NCBI RefSeq assembly: GCF_038561935.1
Contig: NZ_CP102770.1
Span: 3,782,001-3,846,000 of the forward strand
Source: Myxococcus stipitatus
GTDB lineage: Bacteria > Myxococcota > Myxococcia > Myxococcales > Myxococcaceae
Direction of reading: 5' to 3'
DNA: 64,000 bases
Shown here: positions 16,724-26,388 of the stretch, piece after piece
Layout: every line of letters starts with the position of its first letter
Numbering within the stretch: position 1 is the stretch's first letter
Notes under the pieces: generated by a model
The model's database searches: none
What the model saw: only the letters and a program-made list of their open reading frames with translations
Told to the model about the DNA's origin: nothing
Made by a program: the position numbers and the translations under genes

Positions 16724-19700
16724 GCACGGAGCCTTCTCTCCTCGCGCTGGAGCGCAACCTCGCGCTGATGGCGGGCGCCGGCGCGGGCAAGACGTACAGC
16801 CTGGTGACGATGACGCTGCACCTGCTCGCCGGTGCACGCGAGGCGGGGGCCGCGCTGCGTCCCGCGCGCCTGTGCATGCTGACGTTCACGGACAAGGCCG
16901 CGGCGGAGATGCGCTCGCGCGTGCGCCAACGTCTGGATGGACTGGCGCAAGGTGAGGCACGGCCGGACCAGGAAGTGGAGCTGCGCGCGTCGCTGGAGCG
17001 ATTGGAGCGGCCCTTCCCGCTGCCGGAGGTATGGCGGAAGCTCCGCGAGGAGCTGAACTCGGCCACGGTGGGTACGTTCCACTCGCTCTGCGGGCAGCTG
17101 TTGCGGCGAGCCCCTCCGGCGGTGGGCATCGACCCGAGCTTCGAGGTGCTGGACGAACTGGAGGCCTCCAGCCTCGTGCAGGACGTGTGCGAGCGCGTGG
17201 TGCTGGACGCACTCGAGGCGGGTGACGCGCAGGTGCGCGAGCTCTGCCAGGAGCTGGGGTTCTCGGGCTCGGGCTTCTCCGATGGGCTGGTGGCCGCGCT
17301 GGTGTCGGTCTACGGCAAGCTGCGCGAGGAAGGGCTGCGCGCCGCGTCCGCCGCCGTGGGGGATGTGGCGGCGGCGCGCGAGGAGTTCGACGAGGCGCTG
17401 GCGGAGTGCCTGCGGTTGTGCGCCGATGCACGGGCGCTGGACGCGAAGAGCGAGTGGAGCCAGTTGTTGGGCGCGTTGGAGAAGGCGCTCAACGGGATGA
17501 CGGCGGAGAACTTCCAGAAGGGAGACCGCTACCCGTGGCTGCGGGCCTGCTTCGCGACAGACACCCGCAACATCGCGCGACTGAGCAAGGGCGCCGCCGG
17601 CCCCGTGCGTGAGCTGTACTGGCGCATCTACAAGGCCAAGAGCGGTGGCTCGGTGCGCATGCTGGTCGAGGCCTGGGCGGCGTGGCACACCGCGCCCTTC
17701 GAGGCGACCTTCCGCGAGCTGCTCAGTCGCGTGGAGACCCGGCACGACGCGGAGTTCTCGCGCCGCAACGTGTTCGACTTCACGTCCTTGCTGGTGAAGG
17801 CGAGGGACCTGCTGCGGGACCATCCCGAGTTCCGCCGTCAGGTGCAGGAGCGCGTGGGCGCGCTGCTGGTGGACGAGTTCCAGGACACCAACCGGCTTCA
17901 GCTCGAGCTGGTGTTGCTGCTCGCGGAGCGGAGGGACGGCGGGCCCCGCGAGCTGGCGCCAGACGCGGACCTGGTGACCGCGCTGCCCTTGGAGCCCGCG
18001 TTCCTCTGCGCGGTGGGAGACCGGAAGCAGTCCATCTACGAGTTCCGTGGCGCGGACGTCTCCGTGTTCTCGCGGCTCGCGAAGAAGGTGGAGGACGAGG
18101 GAGGGACGCGAGGCTTCCTCCAGCACAACCGCCGCTCGGTGCCGGGGCTGTTGTCGTTCTTCAACCACGCCTTCGCGGGCATGCTGGTGGCCGCGGACGC
18201 TCGAGCGCCGCGCCCGTTCGAGGTCATCTACGTCCCGGAAGAGGATGACCTCTCTCCGGTCCGCGAGTCGCTCACGGACGCCCCCGTGGTGGAGCGGCTG
18301 CACCTGGAGGAGCAGGAGACGGCGGCTGACCTGCGCTGGCTGGACGCGGACTGCATGGCGCGGCGGCTGCGCATCCTCCTGGCTCCGGGCGCGCTGCCCA
18401 CCGTGGCTCGCGAGGACGGTGAAGGGGCCCGCCCCGCGCGCGGTGGCGACGTGGCGATGCTGTTCCGGACCTTCACGCACCTGGAGGTGTACCGGCAGGC
18501 GCTCATCCGTCACGGAGTGCCGCACCGCGTGCTGCGAGGACGAGGCTTCTACGGCGCGCAGGAGGTGCTGGACCTCGCCTCGTTGTTGTCGCTGCTCGCG
18601 GACTCGGAGGACTCGCTGGCCTTCGCGGCGGTGCTGCGCTCGCCGCTCGTGGGCTTGTCGGACGCGTCGCTGTTCCAGCTCGCGGGAGAGCAGCCGCTGT
18701 CGTTGACGTCACCTCGGCTGACGGACCGCTCGGTGCTGGAGGCGCTTCCCGAGCAGGACCGCGAGCGCCTGGAGGGCTTCCTCTCGGCGCTTCCCGCGCT
18801 GCGCCGCGAGCGGGACCGCCTGGGTGTGAGGGAGCTGCTGCTCGCCGCGCTGGACATGACGGGCTATCGCGAGGCGCTCGCGGGCTCTCCCTACGCGGAA
18901 CAGGCGAGCGCCAACGTGGAGAAGCTGCTGTCGCTCGCGTCCCGTCGTGACGAGCGCGGCACCGGCGGCTGCGTGGCCTTCGCGCGCGAGCTGCGGATGC
19001 TGGCCGAGTCCACGCCCAATGAGGCACAGGCGGACCTGCTCGACGCGGGTGACCCGCGCGCGGTGCAGTTGCTCACCATCCACCGCGCCAAGGGCTTGGA
19101 GTGGCCCGTCGTCGTGGTGCCGGGAATGGGCGGCCGACGTCGGAGCACCTCGGCGCGTGCGCACTTCGAGCGCTCGCACGGCATCGCGCTGCGGCCCTGG
19201 GTGACCGACTCGGTGGAGAGCTACACGTCCAACCGCTTCGAGGCGGTGAAGCAGGAACTCAAGGCACGCGAGGACGCCGAGTATCGCCGCCTGCTCTACG
19301 TGGCCCTCACGCGTGCGAAGGACCTGCTCATCCTCTCGGGAGGCGAAGAGCCTCGCTCGGGCAAGGACTCGTGGTGGCATCTCGTCGACGCGCGACTGGA
19401 GGACGTCGCCACGCGTGAGCTCGTCACGGACGTGGATGTCGATGACCTGCCTCCGCCCGCGGACCCCGAGCCTCCCGGGCCCGAGGTGCTGGCTCGCGCG
19501 GGGGCACGCGTGGAGGCGGCGCTGCTGCGCGTGCGCGGCGGCTCGCTCGAGATGAGCGAGGCCCCCGGCCGCATCAGTGTGCCGGTGGGCGCGGTGCAGG
19601 ACTTCCTCGTGTGTCCGCGTCGCTTCCACTACGTGCACCGGCTCGGACTGCGCGGCGCGGCGTGGCCGTGGGAGACGCCCACCCGGACCGAGCCGCTCCT

Positions 19701-20391
19701 CGTCGAGCCCGATGGCTGGATGCCCACGAAGAGTCCAAATGAGCTCGTGCGCGAGCTGCTGCGGGGCGCGGACCTGCGACTGTGCGCGGCCCGTGACGTG
19801 GACGTGACGGAGCGGCGCGCGCATCTGGAGTCCCTGCTGCGGACGGCCGGGATGCTCCCCGAAGAGGAGGGCATGGAGGCCGTCCTTGGCACCGTCGAGC
19901 GCTTCCTCCGCACGGACTTCGCCCGCGCGCTGGCGGAGTCTCCCGCGCGGGGTGTGCATCGCGGCCTGTCGTTCTCGCTCGCCTTGGAGGAGGACGCAGA
20001 CCTCTCCCTGGAGGGCGAGGTGGATGTCCTGTGGGAGTCACCTCGCGGAGAGGCTGTGTTGATTGCCTACAAGTCGGGTAGCCGACACCCGCTGGGGCCC
20101 GCCGCGTACACGCATGAACTGGCGGCGCTGGAGCTGGCGGCTCGACGCCTGGTGCGGCCGGGCGTGCCCGTCCGTGTGGGCGTGGTGTTCCTCGCCGAGC
20201 CGAAGCCCGAGCCCGAGTGGAGAGCGGACGAGGCGGGGCTCGAGGACGCGGCGGCACGGCTCGCCGGGGCGGCTCGGGCCTTGGCCCGTGGGGAGGTCCG
20301 TGGTGCCTGGTCGGGACGTGAGAAGCCGACCTGCCAGGCCCTGCATTGTGGCTTTTCGGAACACTGTCACCCGGCCCCTTCCGCGTGCTAA
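16720..20391 (+). CDS. addA: AddA-like UvrD-family helicase with altered nuclease motif
   Basis: This 1223-residue protein has a full set of superfamily 1 helicase motifs: GAGAGKT (19-25), TFTDKAAAEM, VDEFQDTN, VGDRKQSIYEFRGAD, TIHRAKGLEWP and LLYVALTRAKD. The C-terminus has the nuclease fold with Asp1102 (GEVDV), but the second acidic residue is replaced: the motif reads IAYKSG with Ala1116 where DYK is expected. A Cys pattern (FLVCPRRFHY and CQALHCGFSEHC) suggests an iron-sulphur staple. Translation is coupled to addB by a 4-base overlap with GGAGGGGGG just upstream. It is probably the motor subunit for recombinational repair. Confidence 0.82.
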   Translation: MSTEPSLLALERNLALMAGAGAGKTYSLVTMTLHLLAGAREAGAALRPARLCMLTFTDKAAAEMRSRVRQRLDGLAQGEARPDQEVELRASLERLERPFPLPEVWRKLREELNSATVGTFHSLCGQLLRRAPPAVGIDPSFEVLDELEASSLVQDVCERVVLDALEAGDAQVRELCQELGFSGSGFSDGLVAALVSVYGKLREEGLRAASAAVGDVAAAREEFDEALAECLRLCADARALDAKSEWSQLLGALEKALNGMTAENFQKGDRYPWLRACFATDTRNIARLSKGAAGPVRELYWRIYKAKSGGSVRMLVEAWAAWHTAPFEATFRELLSRVETRHDAEFSRRNVFDFTSLLVKARDLLRDHPEFRRQVQERVGALLVDEFQDTNRLQLELVLLLAERRDGGPRELAPDADLVTALPLEPAFLCAVGDRKQSIYEFRGADVSVFSRLAKKVEDEGGTRGFLQHNRRSVPGLLSFFNHAFAGMLVAADARAPRPFEVIYVPEEDDLSPVRESLTDAPVVERLHLEEQETAADLRWLDADCMARRLRILLAPGALPTVAREDGEGARPARGGDVAMLFRTFTHLEVYRQALIRHGVPHRVLRGRGFYGAQEVLDLASLLSLLADSEDSLAFAAVLRSPLVGLSDASLFQLAGEQPLSLTSPRLTDRSVLEALPEQDRERLEGFLSALPALRRERDRLGVRELLLAALDMTGYREALAGSPYAEQASANVEKLLSLASRRDERGTGGCVAFARELRMLAESTPNEAQADLLDAGDPRAVQLLTIHRAKGLEWPVVVVPGMGGRRRSTSARAHFERSHGIALRPWVTDSVESYTSNRFEAVKQELKAREDAEYRRLLYVALTRAKDLLILSGGEEPRSGKDSWWHLVDARLEDVATRELVTDVDVDDLPPPADPEPPGPEVLARAGARVEAALLRVRGGSLEMSEAPGRISVPVGAVQDFLVCPRRFHYVHRLGLRGAAWPWETPTRTEPLLVEPDGWMPTKSPNELVRELLRGADLRLCAARDVDVTERRAHLESLLRTAGMLPEEEGMEAVLGTVERFLRTDFARALAESPARGVHRGLSFSLALEEDADLSLEGEVDVLWESPRGEAVLIAYKSGSRHPLGPAAYTHELAALELAARRLVRPGVPVRVGVVFLAEPKPEPEWRADEAGLEDAAARLAGAARALARGEVRGAWSGREKPTCQALHCGFSEHCHPAPSAC

Positions 20392-21714
<1,323 letters not shown>

Positions 21715-21725
21715 AGCGGGCAGGG

Positions 21726-21759
21726 CGCACCCTCGGGGGAAACTCCCACCGAGGGTGCG
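21726..21759 (+). terminator. Hairpin terminator after purA
   Basis: CGCACCCTCGG (21726-21736) pairs perfectly with CCGAGGGTGCG (21749-21759). It begins 11 bases after the purA stop, and no T run follows. Confidence 0.6.
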
Positions 21760-21824
21760 GTAGCACCGTGACGTCGCCCCCGGTTTCTGCTACGGCACCC
21801 GGGAGCCACCCTCTGGGGGACGTC

Positions 21825-23321
21825 ATGGTTTTCGTGCGCAAGTCCGTCATCGCCCTATCCGCGGTGTTGCTGCTCGGCGCGGCGGAGCCGTCCGAGTCCG
21901 CTCGGGCTTCGTTTGCCCGGGGTGAGTCCGCGTTGTCGGCGGGCCGCCTGGAGCAGGCCGCCGCCGCGTACCGCGAGGCCCTGTCCGCCACCCCAGGCCA
22001 TGCCGGCGCGCTCAACGGTCTGGGCAGCGTGCTCTTCCGGCAGGGCCAGCTGAAGGACGCCATCGCGCGCTTCCAGGAGGCCACGGAAGCGGACCCCGAG
22101 CACAAGATGGCCTTCTTCAACCTGGGCTACGCCGCGCGCAAGGTGAGCGATTGGGCCACCGCGGCCCGCGCCTACGCGCGCTACGTGGAACTGGAGCCTG
22201 CGGACGCGGATGGCTACTACGGCCTGGCGGAGAGTCACCGCTTGCTCGGCGACAGGACGCAGGCGATCGCCGCGTACCAGGGCTACATCCTCCGCGAGAA
22301 GCGCCCGGCCGAGCAGGTCTGGGTGCAGAAGGCGCGCGGACACCTGAAGGCCCTGGGCGGAGAGCCGCTCCCCGCGAACGCGCAGGTCGTGGACTCGCGC
22401 CGCATCGCCGCGCCGGCCTCGACGCCAGCGGTGACGACGCCCGCGCCCGCCCCGAGCGCCCCAGCGGCCTCCACGCCGGAGCCGCACGAGAAGCCGAACA
22501 CGCCTGTGCCCGCTGTCGCGGCCGGAGGCGCGCCCCAGGACGTGGAGCGTCCGCGGGAGCCCATTCCCTTCCCGTCGACGCGAGCCGCCTCGGAGGCCAC
22601 TCCGGAGCGCACGCCGAATCCCGCGCTCGCGGCGGCGCGCATCCGTGATGGCGATGCGCTGATGAAGGAGCGCCGCTATCGCGAGGCGGCCTTCGCGTTC
22701 CTCGACGCGTCGCACGCGGACTCGGGCCACGTGGAGGCGCTGTTCAAGCTGGGCAACGCGCTGGCGGTGCTCGGCTACTACGGGCAGGCGGTGGAGAAGT
22801 GGGAGTCGGTGAGCCGGCTGACGCAGGACGCCACCATCCGCCAGAGCGCGCAGGACAACATCACGCGGGCCCGCGCGAAGCAGGCCCAGGCGGGCACCTC
22901 ACCTCAGGCGGCTGGGCTGGCGCCTGGCTCCGGTCCTGTCGCGGACACGACGCGTGCCCAGGCCCGGAGGGCGTATGAGCAGGGAGTGCAGCGCATTGGC
23001 GCGAAGGACTTCACCACCGCGCTGACGCACCTCACCCAGGCCATCCAGCTGGAGCCCATGCTGGCGGTGGCCTACACCGCGCGAGGCAGCGCCAACATCG
23101 GTCTGCGCCGCTACGCGGAGGCCGCGGCGGACTACCAGTTCGCGTTGGAGCTCGAGCCCCAGTCGGCTTCGCCGCTGTATGGATTGGCCGAATCCTACCG
23201 CGCCCTTGGACGCAACGCCGAGGCCCGAGGTCTCTACGAGCGCTACGCCGCCTCGTCCGCCGCGGACGTACGGCCCCAGCTCCAGGAGGAATCTCGACAG
23301 AAGGCGTCGAAGCTGCGTTGA
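21825..23321 (+). CDS. Exported tetratricopeptide-repeat protein
   Basis: The 498-residue product starts at ATG 21825, 7 bases after a purine-rich GGGGGA. It has a short hydrophobic leader (MVFVRKSVIALSAVLLLGAA). About three or four TPR units follow (residues 24-150), for example GALNGLGSVLFRQGQLKDAI. A Pro/Ala/Thr-rich linker spans about 190-265, then a second TPR block runs to the C-terminus, with the AYTARGSANIGLRRYAEAA unit near 405. TPR proteins are protein-protein scaffolds, and this one is probably periplasmic. It is monocistronic between two hairpins. The partner is unknown. Confidence 0.8.
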   Translation: MVFVRKSVIALSAVLLLGAAEPSESARASFARGESALSAGRLEQAAAAYREALSATPGHAGALNGLGSVLFRQGQLKDAIARFQEATEADPEHKMAFFNLGYAARKVSDWATAARAYARYVELEPADADGYYGLAESHRLLGDRTQAIAAYQGYILREKRPAEQVWVQKARGHLKALGGEPLPANAQVVDSRRIAAPASTPAVTTPAPAPSAPAASTPEPHEKPNTPVPAVAAGGAPQDVERPREPIPFPSTRAASEATPERTPNPALAAARIRDGDALMKERRYREAAFAFLDASHADSGHVEALFKLGNALAVLGYYGQAVEKWESVSRLTQDATIRQSAQDNITRARAKQAQAGTSPQAAGLAPGSGPVADTTRAQARRAYEQGVQRIGAKDFTTALTHLTQAIQLEPMLAVAYTARGSANIGLRRYAEAAADYQFALELEPQSASPLYGLAESYRALGRNAEARGLYERYAASSAADVRPQLQEESRQKASKLR

Positions 23322-23336
23322 CCGCCTGCCAGGCGG
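23322..23336 (+). terminator. Short GC hairpin after the TPR gene
   Basis: CCGCCT-GCC-AGGCGG begins immediately after the stop codon. The stem is 6 bp with a 3-base loop and no T tract. Confidence 0.35.
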
Positions 23337-23363
23337 CCGGCGGTGCAGGTGGACCCTGTCAGC

Positions 23364-23381
23364 CCCAAGCACTAACTTGGG
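23364..23381 (+). promoter_or_regulatory. Dyad just upstream of the PH-like membrane gene
   Basis: CCCAAG-CACTAA-CTTGGG ends 3 bases before the ATG at 23385 and occupies the place where a ribosome site would be expected. It could be an operator or a translation-limiting hairpin. No SD sequence is otherwise visible. Confidence 0.25.
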
Positions 23382-23384
23382 TGC

Positions 23385-23816
23385 ATGACCGGGCGCGACG
23401 CGGAGATGGACGGACGGCAGGTCTTTCGCCCTCGTCGTGGCCTCGCGGTCGCGATGGCGGTGGCGGGATTGCTCTGGGTGGGCGTCCTGCTCTACCTCTT
23501 CAAGTTCGAAGGCGTTCCGCTGAGGACCTTCCTGTCCGCGGGCTTCTTCATCCTCTTCTTCGCCGTCTCGCTCACCTACTACGCGCGAACACTCATCGTG
23601 GTGGATGCCCGAGGCATCACCTACCGCGGCATGGTGCGCACGCGGCGCCTGGCCTTCTCCGACATCCGCAATGTCGACGTGTTGCCGGGACCCGTCACCG
23701 TCTATGCCATTCGTGGACAGTGGGGATTCGTACACTTCACCAGCTTCTTCCGGCATCACCAGACGTTGGCTCGGATTCTCGTGGAGCGTGCTGGATTGGG
23801 CCCGTTGCCTGGGTGA
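23385..23816 (+). CDS. Small PH-like domain membrane protein
   Basis: This 143-residue protein has two adjacent membrane helices (about residues 23-42 and 49-66). A compact beta-rich part follows with the pattern LIVVDARGITYRGMVRTR and AFSDIRNVDV, as in bacterial PH-like (YdbT/YcxB-type) membrane proteins. An in-frame ATG at 23406 is an alternative start. The gene ends directly against the convergent FHA gene, with no bases between their stop codons. The function is unknown. Confidence 0.7.
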   Translation: MTGRDAEMDGRQVFRPRRGLAVAMAVAGLLWVGVLLYLFKFEGVPLRTFLSAGFFILFFAVSLTYYARTLIVVDARGITYRGMVRTRRLAFSDIRNVDVLPGPVTVYAIRGQWGFVHFTSFFRHHQTLARILVERAGLGPLPG

Positions 23817-24623
23817 CTACCCCGTCGTCAGGACGTAGGTGACGACCAGGCCCGCCAGCGCCGCCACGCCTCCCATCGTGATGAGCCACCATTCGCCACG
23901 CGAGATGCGTCGCTTGGGGGGAGCAGCCGGGGGCTCGGTCTCCGGCGCGGCGGGTGTCTCCGGCGGCGGCTCTTCCAACGGCGCCTGGAATCGCAGCAGC
24001 GTGCGGCCCAGCTCGAGCACGTCACCGTCGGTCAACGGCACCTGCTCCTGGACCCGCTTCCCGTTGATGTACACGCCATTGGGGCTCCCGAGGTCCTCCA
24101 GCGTGAAGACGCCCCCTTCATGATGGATGCGTGCGTGGTTTCGAGACACGGACCTGTCGCGCAATCGCAGCGTGGCTTCCTGTCCTCGGCCCAGCTCCGT
24201 GAGGGCCTCCGCGAGCGCGTGAGTCCGCCCCACGTCCAGGCCCGTCAGGCAGGTGAGAGTGGCTGCTCGGGAGGGCGCGGGGGATTCGAGTCCCGTGAGC
24301 AGTCCCTTGAGCACCGCGAGGGTGCCGAGGCCTCGGTCCGTGGGGACTTCGGGGAGCACGCTCAGGGCCATCGTGTCGGGCAGCCCCACCACTTCGCCCG
24401 GAAGCACCAGCCGCGACACCCCCGGGGGCACGAGCACCCCGTTGACGTTGAAGGTCCTCGAGGCCTCCACCATGAGCCGGGGCCCTTCGATGTGCAGCGT
24501 CAGCAGGTGAGGGGGGAGGGCCTCCAGCCGGACATGGTCTTCGGGTCCACCCCCCAGCAGGTGGTGTCCCTCGGGGAGCTCGAACGGGGTGGTGGTGCCC
24601 AGGTGTTGGAATTCGAAGCGCAT
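23817..24623 (-). CDS. FHA-domain protein anchored by a C-terminal membrane helix
   Basis: The 268-residue protein has a good FHA domain at about 125-215, with the phosphothreonine-binding SVSRNHA (158-164) and GSPNGVYING (179-188). The N-terminal 90 residues look like a second, degenerate FHA fold: LPEGHHLLGGG, then HLLTLHI and NVNGVLVPPG, lacking the usual Arg and Ser. A Pro/Glu-rich linker leads to a single C-terminal membrane helix (about 245-265). It would present FHA domains on the cytosolic face of the inner membrane, a tail-anchored arrangement. Its kinase partner is not encoded nearby. Confidence 0.85.
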   Translation of the reverse strand: MRFEFQHLGTTTPFELPEGHHLLGGGPEDHVRLEALPPHLLTLHIEGPRLMVEASRTFNVNGVLVPPGVSRLVLPGEVVGLPDTMALSVLPEVPTDRGLGTLAVLKGLLTGLESPAPSRAATLTCLTGLDVGRTHALAEALTELGRGQEATLRLRDRSVSRNHARIHHEGGVFTLEDLGSPNGVYINGKRVQEQVPLTDGDVLELGRTLLRFQAPLEEPPPETPAAPETEPPAAPPKRRISRGEWWLITMGGVAALAGLVVTYVLTTG

Positions 24624-24749
24624 GGCCTCGGCACCGGAGCAACGGGTGGGCCGTCCCGGAGGCCCCCCGGATTCGAGCGCTTACCGGGTGGGAGCGTCTC
24701 GAACCCGTGAGACCCCATCCTCGCCGCGAGACGGGCCGGGGCGGGGGCT

Positions 24750-25505
24750 TCAGGCCGCCGGGGCGGTGACCCGTGCGGCCTCCGGCAGTCGCGTGCCCGG
24801 GTACACGGACACGCCGGAGCCGTCGGCGACGAAGGCCGAGGCGGGAGTGCCTCGCAGGTAGGGGACGAAGCGGTCGCCGTACAGCCGCGACACGTCGCAG
24901 TCGAACGTCACATCCTCCGCCTGCCACACGGCCCAGCGCGGGTGCTCCACGCGGTACTCCGCGCAGCCTCCATCCCGCTGAGGCGTGTAGCCCCAGTAGT
25001 GCTCGGTGATGAACTCTTCCTGGGAACCCTCGGTGCTGGAGAGCGGAGTGCCACGCGTGTGGGCCGCGAGCCGGTGCCACTGGCCGCCGTGCTTCCAGGC
25101 GTACTCCACGCGCCCGCGGGTGCCCTGCTCGGCGCCCTGCATCTCGACGCCGTGGCGCATGGGCAGCGCGAGGTACGGCTCGTTGTAGAGGACGCGGGCG
25201 ACGGTGGCGATGGCCCAGCGAGGGACGAGCTCACGCACGAAGGCCACCCCACGCCGCCAGCCTTCGGGGCCGCGGTAGCGCACGTAGTAGCGCAGGTTGA
25301 CCTCGTCGAAGTCGCGGTGGAACGGCACCGCGAGTCCACGCACGCGCGTGTCCAGGAAGCGGAATCCCACCATGCTGGCGAAGGCCTTGCCTTGCCACGT
25401 GTCCAGCTCGGTGCCGCGAGGGACGAGTGGCGCGAGGACCTTGGGGTCCACCTCGTAGTTCAGCATCAAGAGGTACCGCCACGTGGCCGTGAGGAAAGGG
25501 CGCAT
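24750..25505 (-). CDS. DUF2071 (YqjF-like) protein
   Basis: At 251 residues it matches the DUF2071 family in length and motifs: WRYLLMLNYEVDP at the N-terminus, then L-x-P-x2-P-x-G-TELD, VGFRFLDTRVRG, EVNLRYYVRY and EHYWGYTPQRDGG. There is no signal peptide, so it is cytosolic. The family fold is a lipocalin/acetoacetate-decarboxylase-like barrel of unknown activity. The gene is monocistronic. The family is confident; the function is unknown. Confidence 0.8.
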   Translation of the reverse strand: MRPFLTATWRYLLMLNYEVDPKVLAPLVPRGTELDTWQGKAFASMVGFRFLDTRVRGLAVPFHRDFDEVNLRYYVRYRGPEGWRRGVAFVRELVPRWAIATVARVLYNEPYLALPMRHGVEMQGAEQGTRGRVEYAWKHGGQWHRLAAHTRGTPLSSTEGSQEEFITEHYWGYTPQRDGGCAEYRVEHPRWAVWQAEDVTFDCDVSRLYGDRFVPYLRGTPASAFVADGSGVSVYPGTRLPEAARVTAPAA

Positions 25506-25608
25506 GAGGACTTCGTAACCGCAAGCAAGGACGCGTGTCTCGTGGGTTGGTGCCGCGCTGGAGCTTCGACTTACGGGAGCCGGAAGCCGAGGTTGGACCG
25601 CCGTTCCG

Positions 25609-26220
25609 TTATCGCTGCAACGTCGGCTGGGTGGTCGCTTGGGTCGCCGTCACCACGGGGCCCTTGGGTGCTGCTTGAATCTCGTAGTCCACGTGGGCCT
25701 CGCGTGAAGGACAGCAGAGCGGGTCGTCGGCGGAGTAGCGGCGCACCGTGGCCGAGAGGTGCCTGGCGTCGAGGATGTAGACCTCGCCCATGGCTCCATC
25801 AAATCGGTCCGACATGGGCTCGGGTGACAGCGTTCCCGCGAAGCGGCCGTTGACGAAGACGAACACGTGGAAGCCCATGGCGCGGCACATGCCATCGCCC
25901 TCGGCCGCGGCGGTGATGACCTCGGTCGTGTCGAAAATCTTGAGAGGACCGAGCAGCGTCCAGCCGGCCTTCATCAAGGCGCGGTCCGCCGCGGTGGTGG
26001 GCTTGCGCGCGAGCTTGGCGCAGTCGCCCGAGCGCAGGGACTGGCCGCTGCCCTTGGGGGCCTTGGGGAGCGGGCGGTTGGGTTTGTTCCAGGCGGGAAT
26101 CGGCTGGGCGTCCACCCAAGCGGAGCCCGAGGACACGGGGGCCTCGGGAGTGGAGGCCCCCATCGAGATGAGTGGGATCAGCACGGCGCAGAACAGCGTG
26201 GGCATGCGGTGTCTCGACAT
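25609..26220 (-). CDS. Secreted LppP/LprE-like protein
   Basis: The start is the ATG at 26220, set by a strong AGGAGGT ribosome site; the product is 203 residues. It has an N-terminal signal (MSRHRMPTLFCAVLIPLISMG) without a clear lipobox Cys. The C-terminal part reads GFHVFVFVNGRFAGTLSPEPM, then YSADDPLCCPS, which I recognise as the signature of LppP/LprE-type proteins best known from actinobacteria. The paired Cys in DPLCCPS and the Cys in GDGMCRAMG may form disulphides in the periplasm. The function is unknown; the family call is moderate. Confidence 0.65.
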   Translation of the reverse strand: MSRHRMPTLFCAVLIPLISMGASTPEAPVSSGSAWVDAQPIPAWNKPNRPLPKAPKGSGQSLRSGDCAKLARKPTTAADRALMKAGWTLLGPLKIFDTTEVITAAAEGDGMCRAMGFHVFVFVNGRFAGTLSPEPMSDRFDGAMGEVYILDARHLSATVRRYSADDPLCCPSREAHVDYEIQAAPKGPVVTATQATTQPTLQR

Positions 26221-26388
26221 GGGCGGACCTCCTGGAAGCGCGATGCGCCGGATGAAGATGGCGCTGGAGGCGGGCGGATGGGACGCCATGGCCGCTGCCG
26301 GGCAGGTGAGCGCAGGGACGCCCGAGCTTGCCGTGTCGACGAACACACCCACGCGTGGGCATGAAGCTCGCTAGGATGCCCGCCGCCG

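Noticed and set aside
13376-16837. Long open frame antisense to the addB-like gene
   Set aside because: The plus-strand frame has intact nuclease and Fe-S motifs; the antisense frame is compositional shadow.
24660-24720. GGGTTCGAGAC on the minus strand, resembling a tRNA T-arm
   Set aside because: No acceptor, D or anticodon arms can be placed around it.
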